A stretch of 64,000 bases of DNA from assembly GCA_951812805.1 (NCBI GenBank), contig CATOSZ010000003.1:1690557-1754556 (forward strand). Reading direction: 5' to 3'. The notes below the pieces were generated by a model, which saw nothing but the letters and a program-made list of their open reading frames with translations, searched no databases and was not told where the DNA came from. A program made the position numbers and the translations under genes. Below, piece by piece: positions 25,488 through 33,749 of this stretch. Position 1 is the first letter of the stretch, and each line of letters starts with the position of its first letter. Source of the DNA: an uncultured Alphaproteobacteria bacterium (GTDB taxonomy: Bacteria; Pseudomonadota; Alphaproteobacteria; GCA-2731375).

Positions 25488-26114
25488 CTTTGTCGCTCGC
25501 GGGCAAGACGCTCTGTATCGTCGGTGCCGGCGGCATCGGCCGTGACCTCGCCCGGATCGCCGCGGCGCTCGGCTTCCGCGTGATCGGGACCCGGCGCAAC
25601 CCCGACGGTGAGGTACCTGAGGGCTTCGCCGAACTCGGCGGCCCCGGCGATCTCGACCGGTTCCTGGCGGAAAGCGATTTCGCCGCCATTTGCTGCCAAT
25701 GGACGCCGGAAACCACGCATCTTTTCAACGCGGAACGCTTCGCCCTGATGAAACCGGGCGCGATTGTGACCAACGTCGCGCGCGGCGAGATCATCGACGA
25801 GCCGGCCCTGGTCGCGGCCCTCGATTCGGGCCAGCTGCGCGGCGCCGTGCTCGACGTCTACGACGGCGAGTTCGATCATCCGCCGCTCAGCGCCCTTTGG
25901 CACCATCCCAAGGCCATCGTCTCGCCCCATATCTCGGCCCAGGGCGACGTCGACCAGCACCGGGCGATCGAGATCTTTCTCGACAACCTCGGGGCCTATA
26001 TCGCCGGCGCGCCGCTGGCGAACGTCATCGACTGGGCCCGGGGTTGTCAATCAGCATTTAATTCTGACCCCCTATCGGCGTGCAAAATTGACCCCCCCCC
26101 CTTGCTTCGACGGA

Positions 26115-26221
26115 GGTTGTCCCGGTAGTCCACGGGAGGGCCCCGCGCGGCTTCGTGTAGCGCTTTGCGTTACGCGGAGCGAAGCCGCGTGGGAGGGGCC
26201 TGTGGGCCCACCGGGACAACC
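26115..26221. repeat. 107-nt nested hairpin inside the IS21 element
   Basis: GGTTGTCCCGGT (26115-26126) pairs perfectly with ACCGGGACAACC (26210-26221). Inside, GCGCGGCTTCG (26145-26155) pairs with 26180-26190, and a smaller stem closes the centre. The whole is a GC-rich nested palindrome of the REP-like type. It does not code for protein. It may be a separate repeat that landed in the element. Positions 26222-26285 contain no gene I can see. Confidence 0.6.
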
Positions 26222-26285
26222 GGGCCGGCGGCGGAACGTGGGGATCAGGTGGGGTTCTTGAAGTGGCAATGAGCTTTTGAAGTAG

Positions 26286-26582
26286 TGTCCAGACTGTTCT
26301 GCAAGTTTGTCATGGCTGCCGATGAGGGCCACCGGCATGCCTGGCGCGGAGATTTCGATTGCTCGGAGCGCCAGGCATGCCGAGCCGCCGTCAGGCGGCT
26401 TTCTGGATGCGTTCGCTTTTGCTCTCCTTGAGATGGATCATGTTGAGCTAGCGGTTGGCATCCAGCCAGTCCTCATGGATTTCGATCGCGAGAGCCCGGA
26501 CCAGCCGGAGGCAGCTCATCCACCCCATCGGCCCGGACTTGTGCCCCAGCTACGAAACCCCTTTTGCAGAACAATCTGTACA
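26286..26582 (-). mobile_element. Internally deleted IS256-type remnant
   Basis: The fragment is bounded by imperfect inverted repeats: TGTCCAGACTGTTCTGCAAG at 26286-26305 and the complement of TGTACAGATTGTTCTGCAAA at the right end (26582). Between them lies the end of an IS256-like transposase gene and two hairpins, one with 13-bp perfect arms (GCATGCCTGGCGC). About 1 kb of a normal IS256 is missing. No target duplication was found. Confidence 0.6.
26391..26549 (-). pseudogene. IS256-family transposase, C-terminal fragment
   Basis: The minus strand reads SCLRLVRALAIEIHEDWLDA then NR, a stop codon, and LNMIHLKESKSERIQKAA with a terminal TGA at 26391-26393. This matches the last 40-50 residues of IS256 transposases, where the position of the stop is normally Tyr (NRYLNM). 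The upstream catalytic domain is absent. It is dead. Confidence 0.65.
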
Positions 26583-26614
26583 GGACCCGTTTTGATTTGC
26601 CCGCCTTTGCGATG

Positions 26615-26663
26615 AAAGCCCCCAGGCTGATTGGCTCCATATAGCGGATCAGCCTGGGGCTTT
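26615..26663. terminator. Hairpin downstream of istB
   Basis: Arms 26615-26631 (AAAGCCCCCAGGCTGAT) and 26648-26663 pair over 16 bp with one bulged C around a 16-base loop. It lies just after the istB stop. Both ends have short A/T runs (AAAG and CTTT), so it could terminate transcription in either direction. Confidence 0.6.
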
Positions 26664-26676
26664 GCTTACAGGGCGG

Positions 26677-27408
26677 CTACTTTTGTCGTCGCTGTTTGCT
26701 TTGTGCGAAGCGGTAAGACATGTTGCCTGTTTCGATGATTGCGCAGTGATGCGTTACACGATCCAGCAACGCGGTTGTCATTTTTGCATCTCCGAAGACG
26801 GAGACCCATTCCCCGAACTCCAGATTGGTGGTGATGATGACGCTGGTCTTCTCATAGAGTTTGCTGATCAGGTGGAACAAGAGCGCACCGCCGGATTTGG
26901 GGAATGGGATATAGCCCAGTTCGTCGATGATGACGCAATCCATGGCCGTCAGTTGCCGGATGATCTTGCCGGCGTTGCCTTCGGCCTGTTCCTTGATCAG
27001 CGCATTGATCAGATCGACGGCGTTGAAGAAACGGACCTTCTTTCCCTGATTGATCAACAGCGTCCCCAGAGCAATGGCGATGTGGGTTTTGCCCGTACCG
27101 GTTCCGCCCACCAGAATGAGGTTGTGGGCCTCCTGGGTGAACTGCCCTGAGCAGAAGGGGTCGATTTGCGCTTGGGTGACGGCGGCTAGGCCGTAATCGA
27201 AAGTGGCGAAGTCCTTATGGTGGGGGAACTTCGAGGCCCGCATTTGGTGCTGGATAGAGCGCACCCGGCGCTCTACAGTCTCGGCGTCGATCAGTTGCTT
27301 TATCGCAGTGGTCAGACTTGGCGGCTTGCGCGCGGCCAGCAAAGCTTCGGCGCAAGCCGCCATTCCATACAGCCTCAGGGCGATCAGTTGGTCTATCAAA
27401 GCTTTCAT
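26677..27408 (-). CDS. istB: IS21-family helper ATPase IstB
   Basis: A 243-residue AAA+ ATPase that assists the IstA transposase in target choice. Walker A is [12 protein letters not shown] and Walker B is [27 protein letters not shown] is a family signature near sensor I. ATG 27408 overlaps the stop of istA (ATGA). The protein appears intact, so the element could still be active. Confidence 0.9.
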   Translation of the reverse strand: MKALIDQLIALRLYGMAACAEALLAARKPPSLTTAIKQLIDAETVERRVRSIQHQMRASKFPHHKDFATFDYGLAAVTQAQIDPFCSGQFTQEAHNLILVGGTGTGKTHIAIALGTLLINQGKKVRFFNAVDLINALIKEQAEGNAGKIIRQLTAMDCVIIDELGYIPFPKSGGALLFHLISKLYEKTSVIITTNLEFGEWVSVFGDAKMTTALLDRVTHHCAIIETGNMSYRFAQSKQRRQK

Positions 27409-28904
27409 GCGACGGCCTCCCCGGCAACGCACAGCGTCTCATAGCGCTTGCAGTCCGCTTCGGGCCGCAAGGTCAGTTGCGGATAGGCGTGGCTCTCGCC
27501 CCATGGCGCGATGACCGGCTCCACCAGTTGGTTGATCAGATTGATGATGGCCGGAAGGCGCAGCGTGTTCTGCTCCACGGCCAGTTCACAGGCTATCTCG
27601 ACCACCTCGATCCCGTGATCCTGGGCCAGCAGGAGCAGATCGACAAACTCCCGGTCCCCGCCTTTGCCGGCCATGTAATGCGCCCTGACCCGGTGCATCG
27701 CCTCAGGCAATTGCCAACCCACAAAGGGCGCGCCATCTCTCAGCGCGCCGGGCTTGCGGTCGAGTAGGGGCAGGTAATGCCAGGGCTCGAAATAGCTGGC
27801 GTTGCGGGTAAAGCGGCGCTTGTGCTCGGCAATCACATTCTGCCCTGACACAACCACGATCCGGTCCGCATAGGCGCGCAGAGAGACAAGCTCCCCGGCG
27901 AACCGGGAGGGGACGCTATAGCGATTGGTGGCATATTGGACCAGACAGGTAGAGCGGACACGAGCGGCCTTCTCAACATAGCCGTCAAAAGCCCGGCCCA
28001 GGGGACGCAGTTCGGCGCACTCGTCTGCGAACACGTCCGAGATCTTGCGATCCGATTGTTCGGGGTGGGCGCGATTCGCCAATTCCTCGCAGCGCAGACG
28101 CAACCAGCCGTTCAGCGCATCCAGATCGTCAAAGGCGGGCTTGGGCGCAAACAGCTGTCCCCGCAGGAACCCAACCTGGTTCTCAATCTGACCCTTCTCC
28201 CACCCCGCCGCGGGTGTGCAAGCAACCGGTTCCATCACATAGTGGTTCATCAACGCCAGAAAGCGCGGATGGAACACACGGTCCTTAGAGCGCGAAACAT
28301 AGGTTACCATCGTCTTGGGGTTGTCGATGATCACCCGGCGCGGTACGCCGCCATAGAAAGACATCGCCCGTGCAAAGGCGTCCAGCACCATCTCCTGAGA
28401 TTCGCTGGGATAGGCAACAACAAAGGGCTTGCGGCTATGACATAGGCGGAAGTGGGCAACCTTTACCTTCTGCTCGACACCGCCCAGGACAGCGTATTCC
28501 GTGCTCCAGTCAAACTGGAGCGCGTCACCTGCCGTAAAGTGCAACGGAATGAACGCATCCCCCGATCCGGCGCCAGAACGCTTCAGGTCGCGGACAAACC
28601 TCTGAACCGTCGAGTAGGATCCGCTATAGCCTTCCGACACAAGCTGCTCATAAAGCTTCTTGGCCGTCCGGCGCTCACGGCGCGGGCGCCCCAGGTCCTG
28701 CTCAAAGAGCGCCCGAAGCCGGCTGGCGAAGCCATCGCTAAGCTTACGCCGGACGGGTGAAACGCGCCGCTGATAGCTCGGTGGATCGCCGTCCTTCAGA
28801 TACTTCTTAATCGTGTTCCGCGACAAACCAGTCTGACGAGATACAGATCGGATACTCCGACCCTCCCGTAATATCCAACGTCGGATCTTCAATACGCTTT
28901 CCAT
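27405..28904 (-). CDS. istA: IS21-family transposase IstA
   Basis: A 499-residue transposase. The N-terminal HTH contains [20 protein letters not shown]. The DDE catalytic residues are Asp in [13 protein letters not shown], Asp in [12 protein letters not shown] and Glu in [13 protein letters not shown]. The C-terminal domain ([20 protein letters not shown]) is typical. ATG 28904 has GCAGGTGG upstream; an in-frame GTG at 28931 is an alternative. It is followed directly by istB. Confidence 0.9.
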   Translation of the reverse strand: MESVLKIRRWILREGRSIRSVSRQTGLSRNTIKKYLKDGDPPSYQRRVSPVRRKLSDGFASRLRALFEQDLGRPRRERRTAKKLYEQLVSEGYSGSYSTVQRFVRDLKRSGAGSGDAFIPLHFTAGDALQFDWSTEYAVLGGVEQKVKVAHFRLCHSRKPFVVAYPSESQEMVLDAFARAMSFYGGVPRRVIIDNPKTMVTYVSRSKDRVFHPRFLALMNHYVMEPVACTPAAGWEKGQIENQVGFLRGQLFAPKPAFDDLDALNGWLRLRCEELANRAHPEQSDRKISDVFADECAELRPLGRAFDGYVEKAARVRSTCLVQYATNRYSVPSRFAGELVSLRAYADRIVVVSGQNVIAEHKRRFTRNASYFEPWHYLPLLDRKPGALRDGAPFVGWQLPEAMHRVRAHYMAGKGGDREFVDLLLLAQDHGIEVVEIACELAVEQNTLRLPAIINLINQLVEPVIAPWGESHAYPQLTLRPEADCKRYETLCVAGEAVA

Positions 28905-29039
28905 CAATACCACCTGCTCTTTCCTCCGCACTGTTCCGTGCGGATGCTAGCGTTCCAGGTGGGTCAATTCTTACCGCTCATAACCCACCAAAGTGGGTCA
29001 GTTTTGCATGCCGATTCACAGACGAAGCCGTGAAATCTC

Positions 29040-29429
29040 TCAACAGCCGCCGTCGCTGAGCACCGCCACCAGGGCCGAGAGGCCGCGCTCGCGCGCGAGA
29101 TCGAGGGCGGTCTTGCCGGCGAAGCCCGGTGCGCCTTTGCCCTCGTGGGCCGCACCGGCGCCCGCGGCGACCAGACGAAGGGCGATCGCCTCGTGGTGAT
29201 TGATGGTTGCCAGCATCAGGGCGTCGAGGCCGTATTTCGCGGTGACGTCGAGGCGGGCACCGGCGGCGAGCAGGGCCTCGACGATATCGTCGTGGCCGTG
29301 GCGGGCGGCCAGCATCAGCGCGGTTTGTCCCTGCCCGTCCCGCCGGTCGGTGGGCATTCCGGCGGCCAGGGCTTCTGTCACGAACGCCGTCTCGCCGTCG
29401 ATCACGGCCTGGCGGAAGGCTGCATCCAT
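29040..29429 (-). CDS. Ankyrin-repeat protein
   Basis: A 129-residue protein with three to four ankyrin repeats: GQTALMLAARHGHDDIVEAL, YGLDALMLATINHHEAIALR and GKTALDLARERGLSALVAVL. Ankyrin repeats mediate protein contacts; the partner is not known. ATG 29429 has GAGGGA upstream, better than the in-frame start at 29468. It ends 20 bp from the IS21 right end, and the complete repeat cap (VLSDGGC) suggests it was not truncated. It diverges from bluB. Confidence 0.8.
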   Translation of the reverse strand: MDAAFRQAVIDGETAFVTEALAAGMPTDRRDGQGQTALMLAARHGHDDIVEALLAAGARLDVTAKYGLDALMLATINHHEAIALRLVAAGAGAAHEGKGAPGFAGKTALDLARERGLSALVAVLSDGGC

Positions 29430-29527
29430 CGTCGATCCCTCGGTACCGCGAGGACCCGAGTCTTGCATGACCTCGCCGCATCCGCGAGGTTGCCGCCAAG
29501 AGCCACGCGCCCGGGGAAGGCGGAGCC

Positions 29528-30151
29528 ATGGAATTCTCGTCGGCCCAGCGGGCCGCCCTCGCCGACATTCTCGCCTGGCGGCGCGATGTGCGCCGGTTTC
29601 GCGAAGATGGCATCGATCCGGCGATCCTGGCCGAGATCGAGGCGGCGGTCGATCTCGCGCCCTCCGTCGGCAACAGCCGGCCCTGGCGTCTCGTCCGGGT
29701 CAAGCGGGCGGCGCGGCGCCGCGCCATCCTCGCGGACTTCGACGCCCGGCGCGCGGCGGCGGGTGAAATCTACGATCCCGCCACCCGGGCACGCTACGAC
29801 GGCCTGAAGCTCGCCGGGCTGGCCGAGGCGCCGGTGCATCTCGCCGTCTTCACCGACACGGCACCGGTGGCCGGCGCCGGGCTCGGCCGGCAAAGCATGC
29901 CGGAAACCCTGACCTATTCCACCGTGATGGCGATCCATACGCTCTGGCTGGTTGCCCGCGCGCGTAATATCGGTGTCGGCTGGGTGTCGATCCTCGATTC
30001 CGACACGGTCACCAGCATCCTTGAGGTGCCCGACAGCTGGCGTTTTACCGCCTATCTCTGTCTCGGCCATCCCTTGGAATTCGACGACCGGCCGGAACTC
30101 GAGCGGGCCGGCTGGCAGGAGAATACCGCCAGCGTCTGGCTCGATCGTTGA
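29528..30151 (+). CDS. bluB: 5,6-dimethylbenzimidazole synthase BluB
   Basis: A 207-residue nitroreductase-fold enzyme that converts reduced FMN and oxygen to dimethylbenzimidazole, the lower ligand of cobalamin. The diagnostic segments are FREDGIDPAILAEIEAAVDL, LAPSVGNSRPWRLVRV, MPETLTYSTVMAIHTLWLVA and YLCLGHPLEFDDRPELERAG, all as in known BluB proteins. An ordinary ribosome site (GGGGAAGGCGG) precedes the ATG. No other cobalamin gene is nearby and I see no cobalamin riboswitch in the 98-bp leader. Confidence 0.9.
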   Translation: MEFSSAQRAALADILAWRRDVRRFREDGIDPAILAEIEAAVDLAPSVGNSRPWRLVRVKRAARRRAILADFDARRAAAGEIYDPATRARYDGLKLAGLAEAPVHLAVFTDTAPVAGAGLGRQSMPETLTYSTVMAIHTLWLVARARNIGVGWVSILDSDTVTSILEVPDSWRFTAYLCLGHPLEFDDRPELERAGWQENTASVWLDR

Positions 30152-30163
30152 AGCCGGGGTCCG

Positions 30164-30304
30164 TCACCCCGGGCAGCTCTCGATGCGGCGGGTCGCCGAA
30201 TAGCTCTCCGCCGCCCGCCACAGGCAGTCGAAATCGGGATGGTCGAGGGGGTTCGGGCCCGTCGGTCGCTGCCGTGCGGCGCGGGATTGGGTCTGGTCGG
30301 TCAT
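30164..30304 (-). CDS. Small protein of 46 residues
   Basis: ATG 30302-30304 opens a frame that ends at TGA 30164-30166. The product starts MTDQTQSRAARQRPTGPNPL and ends YSATRRIESCPG. GTAGGGAGC lies upstream. It follows the flavoprotein gene by 12 bp on the same strand, so it may be its downstream operon partner. I do not recognise the family. A hairpin at 30154-30172 (CCGGGGT/ACCCCGG) lies between it and bluB. Confidence 0.5.
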   Translation of the reverse strand: MTDQTQSRAARQRPTGPNPLDHPDFDCLWRAAESYSATRRIESCPG

Positions 30305-30316
30305 GGCGAAAGCTCC

Positions 30317-31663
30317 CTACAGCAGGTTCTTTATATCGGAGGCGAAGGTCGGGAAGCCGAAGATCGTCTCCTTGATCTGGTCGGCGGTGATGGCGAACTT
30401 CATGGCGAAGGCGAAGAGGTGGATCAGCTCCTCCCCCCGGTGGCCGACGATGTGGGCGCCGACGATCCGGCCGCTGGCCTTTTCGGTCAGCACCTTCGAC
30501 CAGGCCACGCTCTCGCCGTAGCTCCTGGCCGAGAACCAGCCGGTCATGTCGTTCACCGCGACATCGACATCGAGACCCTGCTCACGTGCGTCCGCCTCGC
30601 TCAGTCCCACGCCGGCGAGTGCGGGCACGGTGTAGACGGCACTCGGTACGACCGCGTAGTCGGGTGCTTCCGAAGTGCCGTGGACGATATTCCGGCCGAC
30701 GATTTGGCCCTCGAGGGTGGCGAGTGGCGAGAGCTGGGCCGGGCCGACCAGCGCGTCGCCGGCAACCCAGACGCGGGGATTGGAGGTCGAGCGCAGGCTC
30801 TCGTCGACCTGCACGCGAATGCCGTCGTGGGCGATGTCGCCCGCCTCCAGGTCGAGGCCGGCGACATTGGCAACGCGGCCGGTACCGTTCACGACCCGGT
30901 CGCAGGCAAGGACATGGCGTTCGCCCTCGTGCTCGAAGACCACCTCGAATCGCGTGCCCGCCCGCCGGATTTCAGCGACGCGGACCTCGGTGCGGATGGC
31001 GATGCCGATCCGCTCGCTCTCCAGCCGCAACTGGTCGACCGCGTCGCCATCGAGACGGGGCAACAGGCGCGGCAGGGCCTCCAGCACCGTGACCCGGGCA
31101 CCGGCCCGGGCGTAGACGTGGGCGAACTCCATGCCGATAACGCCACCGCCGACGAAGACGACATCGCCCGGTGGCGCCGCATCGGAGAGCACCTCGTCCG
31201 AGGTAATCATGTGTTCGGCACCGGGGATCGGCAGCATGCGGGGCGTCGAGCCTGTGGCGATGACGATATTATCGGCCTCCAGCACCCGGTCACCGACCTG
31301 GATCCGGTCGGGGCCGACGAATTGGGCCGTGCCGCGGTAGACGTCGCCGCGCTTTTCGGCGACGCCGGCCATGGCGTCGGGAATGAAGCCGATCATCTCG
31401 TCCTTGCGGGCGATCAGGCGTGCCCAGTCCAGCCGGGCGCCCGACACCTCGATGCCATGCACCGGTGCGGTTTCGATGTCATGCATCGCGTGGGCGGCGG
31501 CGACCAGTACCTTTTTCGGCGTGCAACCGCGATTGGGGCAGGTACCGCCAAAGTCGCGTTCTTCGACAAAGGCGATGCGTTTGCCCGCCGCCGCGGCGAC
31601 TGCGGATACCCCGAAGCCGGCGTTGCCGCCGCCGAGGATGGCGATGTCATAGCGTTCCGTCAT
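30317..31663 (-). CDS. FAD/NAD(P)-dependent disulfide-type oxidoreductase
   Basis: A 448-residue class I pyridine nucleotide-disulfide oxidoreductase. FAD binding is by YDIAILGGGNAGFGVS; the redox disulfide is FGGTCPNRGCTPKKVLV; the second nucleotide site is VVFVGGGVIGMEFA; and VWVAGDALVGPAQLSPLA contacts FAD. The usual active-site His-Glu pair at the C-terminus (HPTxxE) is missing: the segment reads GFPTFASDIKNLL. So it is not a plain glutathione reductase or lipoamide dehydrogenase. It may use another electron acceptor. It is followed by a small gene and preceded by an exported protein gene on the same strand. Confidence 0.85.
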   Translation of the reverse strand: MTERYDIAILGGGNAGFGVSAVAAAAGKRIAFVEERDFGGTCPNRGCTPKKVLVAAAHAMHDIETAPVHGIEVSGARLDWARLIARKDEMIGFIPDAMAGVAEKRGDVYRGTAQFVGPDRIQVGDRVLEADNIVIATGSTPRMLPIPGAEHMITSDEVLSDAAPPGDVVFVGGGVIGMEFAHVYARAGARVTVLEALPRLLPRLDGDAVDQLRLESERIGIAIRTEVRVAEIRRAGTRFEVVFEHEGERHVLACDRVVNGTGRVANVAGLDLEAGDIAHDGIRVQVDESLRSTSNPRVWVAGDALVGPAQLSPLATLEGQIVGRNIVHGTSEAPDYAVVPSAVYTVPALAGVGLSEADAREQGLDVDVAVNDMTGWFSARSYGESVAWSKVLTEKASGRIVGAHIVGHRGEELIHLFAFAMKFAITADQIKETIFGFPTFASDIKNLL

Positions 31664-31690
31664 GTCTCATCCCTCCGGTTCCGGGGCGCC

Positions 31691-32011
31691 TCAGGACGGC
31701 GCGCCCGGCTGTCTCGTGATCTCGCTCCAGCCCTCGCCGCTGGCGAGGACGCAACTGCGGCCGTGCACGTCGGTGGCGACCAGGGTCCAGCTGCCCGTCT
31801 CGCTCTTCAGCAGCTCCAGCATCGCGCGGCCGTCTTCGGCGATGCCGCGCGCCGCGATCCGTTCGCCGTGCCGCTCGCCGAGCTGGCGGATGGCGTCGTC
31901 GCGGACGAGGCAGAGCTGCTGGGCTTCCGCGCCTGCGAATGGGCCGAGCGCCGCGGCGAAGGTGATGAACGCCAGGGCGCCGAGAGTGATCGACTTCAAT
32001 CCTTGCATCAT
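31691..32011 (-). CDS. Small exported protein of unknown function
   Basis: A 106-residue protein. MMQGLKSITLGALAFITFAA followed by ALGPFAGAEA is a Sec signal peptide with cleavage before QQLCLVRDDA. The mature part has two Cys and may form one disulfide in the periplasm. The start is supported by AAGGAG. It sits 27 bp upstream of the flavoprotein gene and is divergent from a TetR gene whose likely operators flank its promoter. I do not recognise the family. Confidence 0.7.
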   Translation of the reverse strand: MMQGLKSITLGALAFITFAAALGPFAGAEAQQLCLVRDDAIRQLGERHGERIAARGIAEDGRAMLELLKSETGSWTLVATDVHGRSCVLASGEGWSEITRQPGAPS

Positions 32012-32045
32012 GCTCAGCTCCTTTTCCGGTTTCCTATTAGTTGGG

Positions 32046-32123
32046 TAGGCAGGTCTGTCTATACAAGAGCTATTTATAGCGTTTGGTAACAGGGATCTTG
32101 ATTTTTTTAGACAGGTCGGTACA
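32046..32123. promoter_or_regulatory. Two TetR-type operator copies in a divergent promoter
   Basis: TAGGCAGGTCTGTCTA at 32046-32061 is an imperfect palindrome (12 of 16 bases symmetric). A second copy, TAGACAGGTCGGTACA, lies at 32108-32123 and agrees with it at 12 of 16 positions. They flank AT-rich DNA between the exported-protein/flavoprotein operon and the TetR gene, as expected for control of both. Confidence 0.6.
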
Positions 32124-32135
32124 TATGTGAGTGAC

Positions 32136-32726
32136 ATGAGTGCATCCATGACCATCGACAAACGCGAGCAGTTGATCGAGGCCGGGCTGGCCTTGTTCTA
32201 TCGCAACGGCTTCACGGCGACGGGCATCGACCGGGTGCTGGCCGAGGCGGGCGTCGCGAAGATGACGCTCTACAAGCATTTCGGTTCGAAGGAGGCGTTG
32301 ATCCGCGAGGTCCTCCGCCGGCGCGGCGAAAGCTTCCGGGCCTGGCTGATGGCGGAGGTGGAGCGGCGGAGCACCGATCCCCGAGGCCGCCTGCTGGCCC
32401 TGTTCGAGGCCTATGGCGCCTGGTTTCGCGAGCCGGGCTTTCGCGGCTGCATCTTCCTGAACGCGACGGCGGAGTTCTGCGGCATCGCCGAGGCGATCGC
32501 CGAGCAGTCCGTCGAACACGCCCGGCTGACGCAGGCCTATATCCGCGGCCTGGTCGCGGCGGCGAACGTCGAGGACCCTGACGCCCTCACCGCCTGGCTG
32601 GTGCTCCTGTTGAACGGTGCCGTCGCCTCGGCCCAGGTTTCGGGCGAGGCCGCCTGGGCCGAAAAGGCCCGCGCCGCCGCCGCCCTGGTGATCGACGGTG
32701 CACCTCCCGGGCAGCAAATTCCCTAG
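32136..32726 (+). CDS. TetR/AcrR-family transcriptional regulator
   Basis: A 196-residue repressor. The HTH is GIDRVLAEAGVAKMTLYKHF and GSKEALIREVL follows; the C-terminal half includes FREPGFRGCIFLNATAEF, found in many regulators of the YcdC/AcrR group. GTG 32127, ATG 32136 and ATG 32148 are all possible starts; 32136 keeps clear of the operator copy. It is divergent from the exported protein and flavoprotein genes and probably controls them. The stop overlaps that of the convergent PPK2 gene. Confidence 0.85.
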   Translation: MSASMTIDKREQLIEAGLALFYRNGFTATGIDRVLAEAGVAKMTLYKHFGSKEALIREVLRRRGESFRAWLMAEVERRSTDPRGRLLALFEAYGAWFREPGFRGCIFLNATAEFCGIAEAIAEQSVEHARLTQAYIRGLVAAANVEDPDALTAWLVLLLNGAVASAQVSGEAAWAEKARAAAALVIDGAPPGQQIP

Positions 32727-33643
32727 TACTTCGCCGGCACGTAGAGGTTGGCGGGGAGGGTGGCGCGTTCATAGTCCGGGTTGGAGACGCGCTCCGGCAG
32801 TTCGACCTCGTCGTGGTCCACTTCGGTGTAGGGCACCAGCGTCAGCAGATGGTCGATGCAGTTCAGCCGGGCCCGCTTCTTGTCGTTGCTCTCGATGATG
32901 TACCAGGGCGCCTCGGGGATGTTGGTGCGGGCGAACATCTCCTCCTTCACCTTGGTGTACTCCTCCCAGAGGATGCGCGATTGCAGGTCGATCGGGCTCA
33001 GCTTCCATTGCTTCATCGGGTCGTGGATGCGCATGAGAAAGCGGTACTGCTGCTCCTGGTCAGTGATGGAGAACCAGTATTTCACCAGCTTGATGCCGGA
33101 GCGTGCCAGCATCCGCTCGAACTCCGGCACGTCGTTGAAGAATTCCTCGACCTGGTCATCGGTGGCGAATTCCATCACCCGCTCGACGCCTGCCCGGTTG
33201 TACCAGGAGCGGTCGAACAGCACGATCTCGCCGCCGGCCGGCAGGTGCGAGACATAGCGCTGGAAGTACCATTGGCTCTGTTCCCGGTCGCTCGGCGCCG
33301 GCAGGGCGACGACGCGGCAGACCCGGGGATCGAGGCGTTGGCTGATCCGCTTGATAACGCCGCCCTTGCCGGCCGCGTCCCGCCCTTCGAAGATCACCAC
33401 CAGCTTGTAGCCGGTCCGGATCACCCAGTCCTGCAGCTTCACCAGCTCGGCCTGCAGGCGGAGGAGATGGTGGAAGTAGATCTGCCGATCGAGGCTGGTG
33501 GTGCTTTCGAACCGGGTGACCCGTTCCAAAAGGCCGTCCAGGCGAAAGTCGTCGATCTCGAGTTCCAGTTCCTCGTCGAGGCTGTCCTCGAGGTCGAGCC
33601 GCACCCAGGACTTGGACTTCGCGTCGTCGTTCCTGTCGTCCAT
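32723..33643 (-). CDS. ppk2: Polyphosphate kinase 2
   Basis: A 306-residue PPK2. It transfers phosphate between polyphosphate and nucleoside diphosphates. Walker A is FEGRDAAGKGGVIKRI, Walker B is EIVLFDRSWYNRAGVERVM, and the lid module contains SDREQSQWYFQRYVSHLP. The C-terminal part YIIESNDKKRARLNCIDHLL is also typical. Length and a single domain suggest the class I type. ATG 33643 is used; a GTG at 33688 preceded by GAGGGG is a reasonable alternative. It converges on the TetR gene with overlapping stops. Confidence 0.95.
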   Translation of the reverse strand: MDDRNDDAKSKSWVRLDLEDSLDEELELEIDDFRLDGLLERVTRFESTTSLDRQIYFHHLLRLQAELVKLQDWVIRTGYKLVVIFEGRDAAGKGGVIKRISQRLDPRVCRVVALPAPSDREQSQWYFQRYVSHLPAGGEIVLFDRSWYNRAGVERVMEFATDDQVEEFFNDVPEFERMLARSGIKLVKYWFSITDQEQQYRFLMRIHDPMKQWKLSPIDLQSRILWEEYTKVKEEMFARTNIPEAPWYIIESNDKKRARLNCIDHLLTLVPYTEVDHDEVELPERVSNPDYERATLPANLYVPAKY

Positions 33644-33749
33644 CCGTGCCGCCGTCCTCGTTGCCTCGCCGTTGCCCCGCCGCTTCACCCCCTCGCGGGT
33701 CTCGCCCGGTTCCGGGCGAAGGCCCCGAGCTTAGCCGGAATTTCCCGTC

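Larger units (their letters stand above)
23937..26051 (+). pseudogene. D-2-hydroxyacid dehydrogenase, interrupted by two insertion sequences
   Basis: The 5' part (23937-24431) encodes residues 1-165 ending FRAYRPL; the 3' part (25491-26044) continues SLAGKTLCIVGAGGIGRDLA. Removing the IS481-like element with one copy of its CTT duplication joins them exactly in frame as YRPLSLAGKT. The 3' part keeps the NAD motif GAGGIGRDLARIAAALG, the catalytic Arg (NVARGEIIDEP) and His (SPHISAQGDVDQH). At NVIDWARG, probably one or two codons before the natural end, an IS21 element begins. The intact enzyme would have used NAD to interconvert a 2-oxoacid and hydroxyacid, fitting its TPP-enzyme operon. It is now non-functional unless repaired. 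Confidence 0.85.
26045..29020 (-). mobile_element. IS21-family element carrying extra DNA
   Basis: Ends are recognised from paired terminal repeats. The left end begins TGTCAATCAGCATTTAATTC with a second copy of the AATTGACCCC motif at about 26085; the inverted right end begins TGTGAATCGGCATGCAAAAC with AATTGACCCAC further in. The element encodes IstA and IstB on the minus strand. At 2976 bp it is larger than usual because about 500 bp of hairpin and IS256 relic lie between the left end and istB. No target duplication is seen (left flank GGGT, right flank GACG), which suggests a rearrangement after insertion. Confidence 0.85.

Noticed and set aside
26307..26615. A 102-codon plus-strand frame inside the IS21 element
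   Set aside because: It overlaps the IS256 transposase remnant read on the other strand, which explains the sequence better.
29430..29527. Cobalamin riboswitch upstream of bluB
   Set aside because: The leader is only 98 bp and I see no B12-box-like sequence or the long folded region such a riboswitch needs.
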